From contig DYPU01000010.1 of the NCBI GenBank assembly GCA_020719725.1, forward strand, positions 1 through 50,190: 50,190 nt of DNA, read 5' to 3'. The number at the start of each line of letters is the position of its first letter. Within the stretch, counting starts at the first letter, position 1. Shown piece after piece: positions 6,984-14,850 of the stretch. Made by a program: the position numbers and the translations under genes. Origin of the DNA: Anaerolinea sp. GTDB taxonomy: Bacteria > Chloroflexota > Anaerolineae > Anaerolineales > Villigracilaceae. The notes under the pieces are model-generated. The model ran no database searches. It saw nothing but the letters and a program-made list of their open reading frames with translations, and was not told where the DNA came from.

Positions 6984-8276
6984 TTACTTAGCTTCCACGA
7001 TCTGTTCGCGTTCCGGGCCGACGCTGACCAGCCGCACCGGGACCCCGGCGATCTTGGCAACCGCGTCGAGGTAGTCGCGGGCGGCCTGGGGCAGATCGTC
7101 CCAACGACGGATGGCGCTGACATCTTCCGTCCAGCCGGGGAGCTGCTCGTAGACCGCTTCGTACCCTTCCAGGTCGGTCGGGCCGAAGGGCAGGTCGGTA
7201 TAAGTTTTGCCGTCCTTGGTGTAAGCGGTGCAAACTTTGATATAAGGCAGGCCAGAGAGAATATCGAGCTTGGTGATGACCAGTTCGGTAAAGCCGTTCA
7301 GACGGGCGGCATAGCGCAGTAAGACGCCGTCCAACCAGCCAACCCGGCGCGGGCGGCCTGTGGTCGTTCCGTACTCGTCCCAGGGGTTTTCCCCGGTTCC
7401 ACGCAGGCGCAGGGCCAGGTCATCTTCGATCTCGGTTGGGAAGGGGCCGCTGCCGACGCGGGTTTGGAAGGATTTGCAAACGCCGCTGACGACCGCGCCA
7501 CGGGCCGCATTCAGGCCCAGACCCAGCCCCAACAGGGCCGCCGGGGCCAGGGTCGATGAACTGGTTACAAAGGGATAGGTTCCGTGGTCGATGTCGAGCA
7601 GGGTTCCCTGGGCGCCTTCGGCCAGGACGGTTTTTTCGGCTTTCAGCGCTGCATCCATCTCAGCAGCGGTATCTGCCACAAAGGGCAGAATGCGTTCGGC
7701 ATAAGCTGCAAAAATAGCCAGGATGGGTTCAATTTCCAGTTGGGGAGCATCCAGCGCAGCCAGGCTGCGATTGCCTGCCATGATGTGGGCGCTCAATTTT
7801 TCAATAAAATCGGGCGCAATCATATCGGCCACACGCAGGTTGGTGCGGGCGGCTTTATCGGTATAGGCCGGGCCAATGCCGCGCCCGGTGGTACCAATCG
7901 AATCTTTGCCGCGCGCAATTTCCATGGCTTTATCAAGCGCTTTATGTACTGGCGTGATGAGGTGGGCGGCGTGCGAAATACGCAAACGCTGCGGGCCAAC
8001 TTTCACGCCCACTTTTTCGAGCGATTCCATCTCGCTAAAGAGTGATTCGGGGTTGATCACCATGCCATTGCCTAAAATGGCAATCGGCGCAGGGTGGACA
8101 ATGCCCGAAGGGATGAGATGCAGCTTAAACAGTTTTGCCCCCACTGTCACAGAGTGACCGGCATTATCTCCGCCGTTATAACGGGCAACGACCTCGGCCT
8201 GAGCCGCAAACCAATCCACAATGCGGCCTTTGCCTTCATCGCCCCACTGTGCGCCTACAACAATCTTTAGTGCCAT
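6984..8276 (-). CDS. purA: adenylosuccinate synthetase
   Basis: This 430-residue enzyme joins IMP and aspartate at the expense of GTP to make adenylosuccinate, the first committed step from IMP to AMP. The diagnostic P-loop-like motif WGDEGKGR is at residues 11-18. Other family blocks are GTTGRGIGPAY, GAQGTLLDIDHGTYPFVTSS and FQTRVGSGPFPTE. The length is standard and the protein is cytoplasmic. The ATG is preceded by GGAG at 8282-8285. The promoter must lie in the 106-base divergent spacer shared with the LysM gene, where two TATAAT-like boxes are visible on this strand. Downstream, the restriction module follows after 23 bases without an obvious terminator between. Confidence 0.97.
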   Translation of the reverse strand: MALKIVVGAQWGDEGKGRIVDWFAAQAEVVARYNGGDNAGHSVTVGAKLFKLHLIPSGIVHPAPIAILGNGMVINPESLFSEMESLEKVGVKVGPQRLRISHAAHLITPVHKALDKAMEIARGKDSIGTTGRGIGPAYTDKAARTNLRVADMIAPDFIEKLSAHIMAGNRSLAALDAPQLEIEPILAIFAAYAERILPFVADTAAEMDAALKAEKTVLAEGAQGTLLDIDHGTYPFVTSSSTLAPAALLGLGLGLNAARGAVVSGVCKSFQTRVGSGPFPTEIEDDLALRLRGTGENPWDEYGTTTGRPRRVGWLDGVLLRYAARLNGFTELVITKLDILSGLPYIKVCTAYTKDGKTYTDLPFGPTDLEGYEAVYEQLPGWTEDVSAIRRWDDLPQAARDYLDAVAKIAGVPVRLVSVGPEREQIVEAK

Positions 8277-8288
8277 GTTATTGCTCCA

Positions 8289-8315
8289 ATTATAAAATTT
8301 GACAGAGCGATTATA
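8289..8315 (-). promoter_or_regulatory. candidate purA promoter with two -10 boxes
   Basis: On the minus strand TATAAT occurs at 8315-8310 and again at 8294-8289. The upstream one would leave a short leader carrying the GGAG ribosome-binding site. Neither has a good -35 hexamer at the usual distance. The shared spacer to the divergent LysM gene is 106 bases. Confidence 0.45.
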
Positions 8316-8365
8316 AGCGTAAAATGGGCCGCGTGAACGCTTCGCCTCGCTTCAATCTGTGAGCG

Positions 8366-8374
8366 TGATATAAT
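8366..8374 (+). promoter_or_regulatory. extended -10 promoter of the LysM protein gene, probably leaderless
   Basis: TGATATAAT is an extended -10 element (TGn followed by a perfect TATAAT at 8369-8374). Only 8 bases separate it from the ATG at 8383, so transcription would start at or within a base or two of the start codon. No -35 box and no ribosome-binding site are visible. Confidence 0.7.
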
Positions 8375-8382
8375 TTTCGCCT

Positions 8383-9216
8383 ATGAAACGAACCTTTATT
8401 CTTTCCAGCTTATTTTTGACATTTTTGCTGCTTGCCAGCTTTGCCCTGACCGCTCAGGCTTCACCCTCTGCCCAACTCCCGCAATACACCACTCCCACCC
8501 CCGGCGCAGATGGACAAATCATTTACATTGTCCAGGAAGGTGATACTTGTTTGCGCATCCAATTACTGATGGGCGTGCCGGTAGCGCAACTGCGCGCGCT
8601 TAATAAGCTGGATGAAAATTGCACCCTTTCTGCCGGGATTCCGCTGGTGATTGGCATTGGTGGCCCAGCCGGGCAAGCGCCAACCGCCGGGCCGGCTCCC
8701 ACCGCAACGCCGGGTGTTCCCACCCCCACCCCTTTGCCGGGTTTTGCCAGCGTTTGCATTCTGCTATACGACGATGTGAACGGTGACTCTTTGCGCCAGG
8801 ATATTGAGCTAACCATTGCCGATGGCGCTGTCAGCCTAAGTGGGGCCTCCGGCCAGTTTTCTGAAGCCCGTCCCACCATCGCCGGAAGCGACCCAGTTTG
8901 TTTTGAAAATGTCCCCAAAGGAAACTATAACATCAGCGCGGCCGCGCCAGAAGGGTATTACCCAACCACGCAGCAGACCTACACCCTGGAAGTTCTACCA
9001 GGCAGTGAGTATTATGTCGATTTTGGCGCGCAAAAGTCGGATAACGTCATCGACTTGCCCGGTGAAACTGTCACCGAAAATCGCTCTGGTGTACTGGGCA
9101 TTGTTGGAGGCGTTTTGCTTTTATTGGGGCTGGGGCTGGGTATCTACAGTTGGCGCGTTTTTGGACGCAAGCCACCCATGCAGGAAACCCCTAGGCCACC
9201 TGGCATTGTACGCTAA
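8383..9216 (+). CDS. exported LysM-domain protein with a C-terminal membrane anchor
   Basis: This 277-residue protein has a signal peptide (residues 1-27, ending in AQA), then a LysM repeat from about residue 48 (YIVQEGDTCLRIQLLMGVPVAQLRALN...), which usually binds peptidoglycan or related glycans. A Pro/Thr-rich spacer follows (~100-125). Residues ~130-215 look like a B-type or carboxypeptidase-regulatory-like beta sandwich (YDDVNGDSLRQDIE...GAVSLSG...CFENVPKGNYNISAAAPEGYYPT). A single transmembrane helix lies near the C-terminus (VLGIVGGVLLLLGLGLGIYSW) with a short basic tail inside. It is therefore a surface protein anchored at its C-terminus with the LysM exposed. It is divergent from purA and ends in a shared bidirectional terminator. 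Confidence 0.85.
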   Translation: MKRTFILSSLFLTFLLLASFALTAQASPSAQLPQYTTPTPGADGQIIYIVQEGDTCLRIQLLMGVPVAQLRALNKLDENCTLSAGIPLVIGIGGPAGQAPTAGPAPTATPGVPTPTPLPGFASVCILLYDDVNGDSLRQDIELTIADGAVSLSGASGQFSEARPTIAGSDPVCFENVPKGNYNISAAAPEGYYPTTQQTYTLEVLPGSEYYVDFGAQKSDNVIDLPGETVTENRSGVLGIVGGVLLLLGLGLGIYSWRVFGRKPPMQETPRPPGIVR

Positions 9217-9257
9217 ATAAAAAAAGACTTCCATTATGGAAGTCTTTTTTTATTTAG
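9213..9257. terminator. perfectly symmetrical bidirectional terminator holding both stop codons
   Basis: The arms 9213-9233 and 9237-9257 are perfectly complementary over 21 bp with a 3-base loop. The core GACTTCCA is flanked by seven A on one side and seven T on the other, so it works as a T-tract terminator in both directions. The stop codons of the LysM gene (9214-9216) and of the convergent HIT gene (9254-9256) both lie within the arms. Confidence 0.95.
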
Positions 9258-9601
9258 CCCATTGGGTATCTCATGCGTTTACCACCAATCAAGTGCATGT
9301 GAAGGTGAAAAACCGTTTGACCGCCATTTGGGCCAGTATTGACAATGAGACGATAGCCGCCCTGCTGAATTTGTTCCATTTCAGCGATTTTCCGCGCCGC
9401 CAGAAACAAACGTCCCAGGGCCGATTCGTGCTGCGCTTCGGCCTGGCTCACTGCTGTGATATGTTGATTCGGCACGATCAGGATGTGGGTTGGCCCAACC
9501 GGATGCGTATCGCGGAAAGCTGTTACCAAATCATCCTGATAAACCACCTCGGCTTTGGCTTCGCCCGCTACAATCTTACAAAAAATGCAATCAGTAGTCA
9601 T
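9254..9601 (-). CDS. HIT family (histidine triad) nucleotide-binding protein
   Basis: This 115-residue protein has the full HIT layout: CIFCKIVAGE at the N-terminus with the CxxC pair, then the catalytic triad motif HLHMHLIGG at about residues 99-107. Family members of this size hydrolyse phosphoramidate-linked nucleotides such as AMP-lysine; the physiological substrate in bacteria is uncertain. It is cytoplasmic. It lies 9 bases downstream of the deacetylase-like lipoprotein gene and is the last gene of a three-gene minus-strand operon. It ends in the bidirectional terminator. Confidence 0.95.
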   Translation of the reverse strand: MTTDCIFCKIVAGEAKAEVVYQDDLVTAFRDTHPVGPTHILIVPNQHITAVSQAEAQHESALGRLFLAARKIAEMEQIQQGGYRLIVNTGPNGGQTVFHLHMHLIGGKRMRYPMG

Positions 9602-9610
9602 TTGACCTCG

Positions 9611-10786
9611 TTATGGGGTTTCCAAGGCGCCATAGCTTGGCGCACAGACAATATCGTAATACTCCAATTCGATTGGCTTAAGCTGTTCATAATAAGCAAT
9701 GGCTTCATTGCCAATCTTGCGCACCGTGTCCAGATGTTGACGCGCATCTGGAGCCCAATAGCGCGGCAGAGTCATCCGCGGGTCGCCTGTTGGCCCTTCG
9801 GGCAGGTAAGATGGCCGCATTGGGTCAGCCGTTTCAGCTTGCGGAATCCAGTTAAACATCACCGGCCCGCGCGGGTTGACGGTAAAACCCAATTGATAAT
9901 GATATTCGCGCGCCAATTCGGCCCCCCGTTTGGTAAAACTTCCGCCCGGCCAAATGTAAGCGATGGGCGTTTTTTTGAAATATTTTTGGAACATTTCAAA
10001 AGGTTTGCTTAATTCCTGGCGAATATAGTCATCACTGGAAGATTCAGTAATGTTGATGTTGTGGACGAAACCGTGCGCCTGATGATCCACCCAGCCCTCG
10101 GCTTCGAGTTGGGCATTTTCCTCCCAAACATCGGCGCGCTCATCCAGCGTGATATAGGAGTTCACCACTTTCCAGCCCCAGTCTTTGTAATACTGGGCAA
10201 AATATTCATCAAAATATTGGCGGTAATGGCGGTCATCCACAATCAACAAGGCCGAATGTTGTGGGATTTTGGCATTGTGATCGATAAAATCGGCCATTTG
10301 CTGCATATCAATGGCTTCAAAGCCCAATTCCTTTAAATCCTTCATCAAAATACGAAATTCTTTAAGGGTAATCTCGTTATACGAGGTGGTGCCTTCCAAA
10401 GGGATGGAGTGGAACATAATAACCATTACCACTGTACCGGGGGTTGCATTTTCAGGATTCCACCTGGCCTTCAGAGATTGACAGGGATCATCCAGGTAAG
10501 TTTGCGGCGCATCCAGCGGGTTGAGCAGGCTGGTGCTAAACCCGCCCGGCAAAGCGGGTGGAGTGCGATTGGGGTCGCGGGTAGCGGTTGGGATGACGGT
10601 TGGGGCCAGGGTGGCTGTGGCGGTTGGCGGGGTGGCCTGGGCGGTTTGGCTGGCTGCTGCAAAAACAGTTGCTACCGCTTGGGTGCTGGCGGCGCTAACA
10701 TCCAGCGTGGGTTCTGCTGCCGGGGCGGCGCAAGCGCTTAAGAAAACAAGCGCCAGCAAAAAGCTGCTCAAAATCTTATTGTTCAC
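9611..10786 (-). CDS. polysaccharide-deacetylase-like (NodB fold) lipoprotein
   Basis: This 391-residue protein has a lipoprotein signal ending in LSAC (Cys19), a Thr/Ala/Pro linker to about residue 80, and then a domain resembling NodB deacetylases: VVMVIMFHSIP at the first strand, ALLIVDDRHY in the position of the metal-binding Asp motif, DHQAHGFVHN in place of the His motif HxxxH, and IWPGGSFTKRG in place of the RxPYG motif. The motifs are recognisable but non-canonical, so activity on an N-acetylated glycan outside the cell is plausible and unproven. The start is 2 bases after the stop of the membrane-protein gene and the HIT gene follows after 9 bases, so the three are one transcript. 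A glycoside-hydrolase/deacetylase-fold protein without activity is the alternative. Confidence 0.7.
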   Translation of the reverse strand: MNNKILSSFLLALVFLSACAAPAAEPTLDVSAASTQAVATVFAAASQTAQATPPTATATLAPTVIPTATRDPNRTPPALPGGFSTSLLNPLDAPQTYLDDPCQSLKARWNPENATPGTVVMVIMFHSIPLEGTTSYNEITLKEFRILMKDLKELGFEAIDMQQMADFIDHNAKIPQHSALLIVDDRHYRQYFDEYFAQYYKDWGWKVVNSYITLDERADVWEENAQLEAEGWVDHQAHGFVHNINITESSSDDYIRQELSKPFEMFQKYFKKTPIAYIWPGGSFTKRGAELAREYHYQLGFTVNPRGPVMFNWIPQAETADPMRPSYLPEGPTGDPRMTLPRYWAPDARQHLDTVRKIGNEAIAYYEQLKPIELEYYDIVCAPSYGALETP

Positions 10787-10788
10787 GG

Positions 10789-12300
10789 TTACTTTTCCTC
10801 TTCTAATGCCAAAAGGGCATAATTTTCATCTTGGTAAAGCAATTGTAGCGTATCACAGCCGGTTGCTAATTTTGCAACCGGCATAATCATCTGATTGGTG
10901 TTGGCAAAGCGGAGCAGGTCGGTGATGTCCTGGCAGGTTGCGCCGCCAGCCGCATTATAAAAGCGATTGAGGCCTTCCACCCGCCGATACCACTCCAAAA
11001 CATCGGTATCGCGGTAAGGATTGGATTTGAAATCGGCAAAAACTGCCGCGCCCGTCACCAGTCGAAAATCTTGCATTTTGGGCGGGGTGACATAAACCTG
11101 CCCCGTTGCCCGGTGCGCGCGAACGTAGGCCATCAGCGGCCTTTCAGGTTGGTTGCGCTGGCGGGCCACTTCAAACTGAAAGCGAATCAGCCCGGCGGCG
11201 GCCAACAGGCCGATCAACACCCAGGCAGCGCGATTTAGCCAACGGTGGCTGGGCAATGTTGCACTCCAGGCCGCTGCCAGGCTGACAGTGCCGAGCGGTA
11301 CGAGAATGACCGAGATGCGCCACGGGAAAAGCAAGGCCAGGGTATTGTTGCCGGTTGCTAATTGCAGCAGACTCAACAAGAAGGCCCCGGCGCTGCCGAT
11401 GGCGTACAGCGGAAATAGACTGGTTTTACGGGTTAAAAATAGCCCAATCGCAATTAACCCCAGTTGTACTCCTGAAGTCCAATTGAACCATTCCAAAATT
11501 AGCGCGTGATGTGGCACGCGCACATTGACCAAAATTTGTTGCGCCTGGGCAAAAACAACCGGGTTGGTAGGGCCAAAGGTGAAAAAAGTGTAAAGGGTGA
11601 TGGGTAAAACGCCGGTTAGCAGGAGGCCGCCAAACAGGCTAACCTGTCTCAGGCTTTTTCCCTCGTGCCACAGCATCCACAGGTAGCCCAGGCCAAGCAG
11701 GGCGGCCCCTGTCAGGTAGGTGGGATGAAATGAAACGGCAGCCGCCAGCGGGGGGATGGCACGCCAATCCCGCTGGCGTAGAAAAAGGTAAATGGAGAGT
11801 ATCAGCAAGACTCCGAAAGCGCTGGGCTGAAAAACTTGTCCCAGCAGGCGCTGATTTCCCAATCCGCCTTCCAGTAAAAAAGTGGCTTCGGCGTCCACTA
11901 TCCGCCCCAGGCCAAAACGCAGCGCCGCCGAATGCAACCCCAAAACAAGGGCGGTAAAAATCAGCTTTTGCTTCATGCCAAATAGCAATTCCATGATGCC
12001 GGTCAGGCTGTAAAGATAAATACCCAGTAGCAGAGCATAATAAACGTAAAAAAGGAAGCCAGAATGGGTGAGGCGGTAGGTCAGGTACACCAGGGCGCTG
12101 AAGAGCGGGGTTGGGTCGGCGGTATTTGCCAGCCAGTCGGTGGCGCGCAGGTCTCCCAGGCCAGCCTGGGCCAACCCATGCAAGAAATAGGTGTTTTGAT
12201 TGGAAAGATAAAGTGGAGATTGGGCATACAGCGCCGCAAACAGGCCAGACCAGGCCAAAAACTTAAAAATTGGCTTGAGTCTTTGTCGGTTCAAAATCAC
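10789..12300 (-). CDS. polytopic membrane protein, glycosyltransferase-like or DUF6798-like
   Basis: This 503-residue protein has about ten hydrophobic helices spread over residues 12-370, followed by a soluble C-terminal domain of ~120 residues. The C-terminal part (AAVFADFKSNPYRDTDVLEWYRRV) resembles the C-terminus of DUF6798 membrane proteins, an assignment made from memory and therefore tentative. The general build of many helices and a small extracytoplasmic tail also occurs in lipid-linked glycosyltransferases, but no DxD or similar motif stands out. It is the first gene of the operon with the deacetylase-like lipoprotein (2-base gap), which suggests envelope or exopolysaccharide work. 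An inverted repeat separates it from ino1 upstream. Confidence 0.6.
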   Translation of the reverse strand: MILNRQRLKPIFKFLAWSGLFAALYAQSPLYLSNQNTYFLHGLAQAGLGDLRATDWLANTADPTPLFSALVYLTYRLTHSGFLFYVYYALLLGIYLYSLTGIMELLFGMKQKLIFTALVLGLHSAALRFGLGRIVDAEATFLLEGGLGNQRLLGQVFQPSAFGVLLILSIYLFLRQRDWRAIPPLAAAVSFHPTYLTGAALLGLGYLWMLWHEGKSLRQVSLFGGLLLTGVLPITLYTFFTFGPTNPVVFAQAQQILVNVRVPHHALILEWFNWTSGVQLGLIAIGLFLTRKTSLFPLYAIGSAGAFLLSLLQLATGNNTLALLFPWRISVILVPLGTVSLAAAWSATLPSHRWLNRAAWVLIGLLAAAGLIRFQFEVARQRNQPERPLMAYVRAHRATGQVYVTPPKMQDFRLVTGAAVFADFKSNPYRDTDVLEWYRRVEGLNRFYNAAGGATCQDITDLLRFANTNQMIMPVAKLATGCDTLQLLYQDENYALLALEEEK

Positions 12301-12321
12301 GGTTTGCGCTCCCGAAATAGG

Positions 12322-12362
12322 AACAGGGGCAATGCGTTTGCAAGAATCGCACTGCCCCTGTT
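12322..12362 (-). terminator. hairpin downstream of ino1
   Basis: The 15-base arms (12322-12336 and 12348-12362, AACAGGGGCAATGCG-type) pair with one mismatch around an 11-base loop, just downstream of the ino1 stop. The minus strand continues with CCTATTTC, a weak T tract, so terminator function is likely but not certain. Confidence 0.6.
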
Positions 12363-12380
12363 GGTTTGGCCTGGCTGGGT

Positions 12381-13460
12381 TTACTTCTCGCCTTTGATGA
12401 AGGCTTCGGTCATTTCAAGACAGATGTTATCCTTGAATTGTTTGGGCGGAGTCTTGAAGAAATAGGACGACGGGCCAATGATGGGGCCGCTTAGTTTGCG
12501 GTCGAGCGCGATTTTGGCAATGCGGACGGCGTCGATGATGACACCGGCGCTGTTGGGGCTATCCCACACTTCCAGCTTGGCTTCCAGGTTGAGCGGCACT
12601 TCGCCAAAGGTGGTTCCTTCCATGCGAATGTAACACCACTTGCGGTCTGTGAGCCACGGCACATGATCCGAAGGGCCAACGTGGACATTATCTGCGCCTA
12701 TGTCATAAGGAATCATACTGGTCACAGCGCCAGTTTTGGAGATTTTCTTGCTTTCCAGGCGTTCGCGTTCCAGCATGTTCAAAAAGTCGGTATTGCCGCC
12801 AAAGTTGAGTTGGTAAGTGCGATCAATGCGCACGCCGCGATCTACAAACAGGCTGGTGAGAACGCGGTGCAAAATGGTTGCGCCGACCTGGCTTTTGATA
12901 TCATCTCCCAAGATGGGCAGACCGGCATCTTTGAAGCGTTTGCCCCAATACTCAGACGAGGCGATGAAAACCGGGATGGCGTTGACGAAGGCGCAGCCTG
13001 CTTCGATGATTTGCTCCACATACCATTTGGTTGCCATTTCGGAGCCAACCGGCAGGTAGCTGACGACGACATCGGTTTTGGTGTCTTTTAGCAGCTTGAC
13101 AATATCGGCAGTGGGGCCGGGGGCTTTGGTGATGACCTGGGAAAGATATTTTCCCAAGCCATCGTGAGTCATGCCACGCACGACGGGCGCGTTCAGGTTG
13201 GGCACTTCGCTAAACTTGAAGGTATTGTTGGGTTCGGCGAAAATTGCCTCGCTCAGGTCTTTGCCAACTTTGGTGGCATTGATGTCGATTCCCAGAGTGA
13301 ATTCAATATCCCGGACGTGATACCCGGCCATATTGATGTGCATCAACCCCGGAACGGTTGAATCTTCTGGCGTGTTTTTGTAAAACTCAATGCCCTGGAC
13401 GAGGGACGAGGCGCAGTTTCCTACGCCAATAATCGCCACGCGAACTTTTTTGTTGCTCAT
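12381..13460 (-). CDS. ino1: inositol-3-phosphate synthase
   Basis: This 359-residue NAD-dependent enzyme converts glucose 6-phosphate to 1D-myo-inositol 3-phosphate, the entry to inositol lipids. The N-terminal Rossmann motif [13 protein letters not shown] is at ~8-20. Family blocks include [32 protein letters not shown] and [12 protein letters not shown]. The length matches the short prokaryotic (actinobacterial/archaeal-like) form rather than the longer eukaryotic one. An AAGGAGAT ribosome-binding site at about 13464-13471 supports the start. It stands alone, divergent from the histidine kinase gene. No CDP-inositol transferase gene is next to it. Confidence 0.93.
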   Translation of the reverse strand: MSNKKVRVAIIGVGNCASSLVQGIEFYKNTPEDSTVPGLMHINMAGYHVRDIEFTLGIDINATKVGKDLSEAIFAEPNNTFKFSEVPNLNAPVVRGMTHDGLGKYLSQVITKAPGPTADIVKLLKDTKTDVVVSYLPVGSEMATKWYVEQIIEAGCAFVNAIPVFIASSEYWGKRFKDAGLPILGDDIKSQVGATILHRVLTSLFVDRGVRIDRTYQLNFGGNTDFLNMLERERLESKKISKTGAVTSMIPYDIGADNVHVGPSDHVPWLTDRKWCYIRMEGTTFGEVPLNLEAKLEVWDSPNSAGVIIDAVRIAKIALDRKLSGPIIGPSSYFFKTPPKQFKDNICLEMTEAFIKGEK

Positions 13461-13547
13461 ACTGATCTCCTTGCGATTTGTGATATGCGACTCGCTGGAT
13501 AGGGGTTTTCAGCGGCGCGGGAATGGCAGATTTGATATGAATGGCAG

Positions 13548-13553
13548 TATAAT
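13548..13553 (+). promoter_or_regulatory. -10 box upstream of the GAF histidine kinase
   Basis: There is a perfect TATAAT 40 bases before the chosen ATG at 13594, in the spacer to the divergent ino1 gene. No good -35 hexamer is visible. It argues against the longer reading frame that starts upstream inside ino1. Confidence 0.5.
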
Positions 13554-13593
13554 CTTATTATCTCAGCAAGGCAAACAGGTAAACTTAACTTTT

Positions 13594-14850
13594 ATGGAAC
13601 TTTCCACCCGTCGCATGGAGCAATTGTTGCAAATTGGTCGTGAGCTGAGTGCCGCGGCTGATCTTGAACTGTTGCTGGATAAAATAGTTACCTCTGCGGC
13701 AGAGATGACAGGTTCTCAGGTTTCATCAATCCTGCTTTACGATGATGAAGCTGTGGCCTTGCGCTTTATTGCTTCTTTTGGAGCCGGTGAACAGTCTTTG
13801 CAGGCTATTCCCGTTCCGCTCGAAAAAAGCATTGCTGGAGCTGCATTTTTGGAAAAACGATTGGTGGCGGTGCGCGATGCGGCAAAATCGGCCCGTCATT
13901 TTAAGCGTGTAGACCAGGTGACCCGGATAACCACTCGCTCCATTTTGGCCGCGCCCATTATTTACCGGGAACAAGCGCTGGGGGTTATTGAAATTTTGAA
14001 CAAAATTGACAGCACTGATTATAACGGGGAAGACGCAACTATTCTAGAGACGCTGGCGTCTTTACTGGCTTTGGCTCTGGAAAATGCCAGCCTCGAATCG
14101 ATTATCGAGAAAATTAAAGAAGAAACCCAGCGGCTCGATAAAATGAAAACCGATTTTATCGCCATCACCTCGCACGAACTGCGTACCCCGCTCGGCCTGA
14201 TTCTTGGTCACTCCACTTTTCTGCGCGAAATTTTGGAAGATGAATACCACGACCAATTGGATACCATCATTCGCAATGCCATGCGCCTGAAAGAAATCAT
14301 CGAAAACATGACCAGTGTTGATAATGCCCAGACCGGAACGGCTGTTTTGCGTTCACGGACGGTTTCTGTGCGGAAAATTATCGAAGAAACCACCGAAAAA
14401 TGTCACCCCGAAGCCAGGCTCAAAAAATTGCATGTCCGCACCGCACTCGGCCAATCGGAGCTATTAATTGAAGGCGATTCAGAAAAAATAGGTATTATCA
14501 TCAATAACCTGCTCAAAAACGCCATCACCTTTACCAATGAAGGCGGGCACATCACCATTGCGGCCGAACAAGTGCCGGGCTATATCAAAATCGCGGTCAG
14601 CGATGACGGGATTGGCATTCCAGCTAAAGACATTGCCCATATTTTTGAACGCTTTTACCAGGTCGAATCACACCTGACCCGCAAACATGGCGGCATGGGC
14701 CTGGGGCTTTCGGTAACAAAAATGATGGTGGAAATGCACGGTGGCCGGATTGGGGTTGAAAGTGTGCCAGGGAAAGGCAGCAATTTTACCATTCTGCTGC
14801 CGCTTGATTCAGCGCAAGCCGAAGCTACCGGAAAAGTTTTCATTACCTGA
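13594..14850 (+). CDS. soluble sensor histidine kinase with GAF domain
   Basis: This is a 418-residue kinase when started at 13594. An in-frame extension upstream would overlap ino1 and precede the TATAAT box, so I reject it. Residues ~10-165 form a GAF domain (LEAALDKIV-type helix, then VSSILLYDD and APIIYREQALGVIEIL). A coiled segment leads to HisKA with the phosphorylated His194 in SHELRTPLGLILG. The ATPase domain follows with NNLLKNAITFT (N box), DDGIGIP (G1) and GMGLGLSV (G2). No membrane segment is visible, so it senses an internal signal. No response regulator is adjacent. The TGA of this gene overlaps the ATG of the PfkB gene by one base, which means translational coupling. Confidence 0.9.
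   Translation: MELSTRRMEQLLQIGRELSAAADLELLLDKIVTSAAEMTGSQVSSILLYDDEAVALRFIASFGAGEQSLQAIPVPLEKSIAGAAFLEKRLVAVRDAAKSARHFKRVDQVTRITTRSILAAPIIYREQALGVIEILNKIDSTDYNGEDATILETLASLLALALENASLESIIEKIKEETQRLDKMKTDFIAITSHELRTPLGLILGHSTFLREILEDEYHDQLDTIIRNAMRLKEIIENMTSVDNAQTGTAVLRSRTVSVRKIIEETTEKCHPEARLKKLHVRTALGQSELLIEGDSEKIGIIINNLLKNAITFTNEGGHITIAAEQVPGYIKIAVSDDGIGIPAKDIAHIFERFYQVESHLTRKHGGMGLGLSVTKMMVEMHGGRIGVESVPGKGSNFTILLPLDSAQAEATGKVFIT

Noticed and set aside
9236-10012. 258-codon frame on the plus strand
   Set aside because: It starts in the terminator and runs antisense to the HIT and deacetylase-like genes; it has no start signal or family resemblance.
13390-13593. 68-codon N-terminal extension of the histidine kinase
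   Set aside because: It would overlap ino1 and begin upstream of the TATAAT box; the GAF domain starts right after the ATG at 13594.
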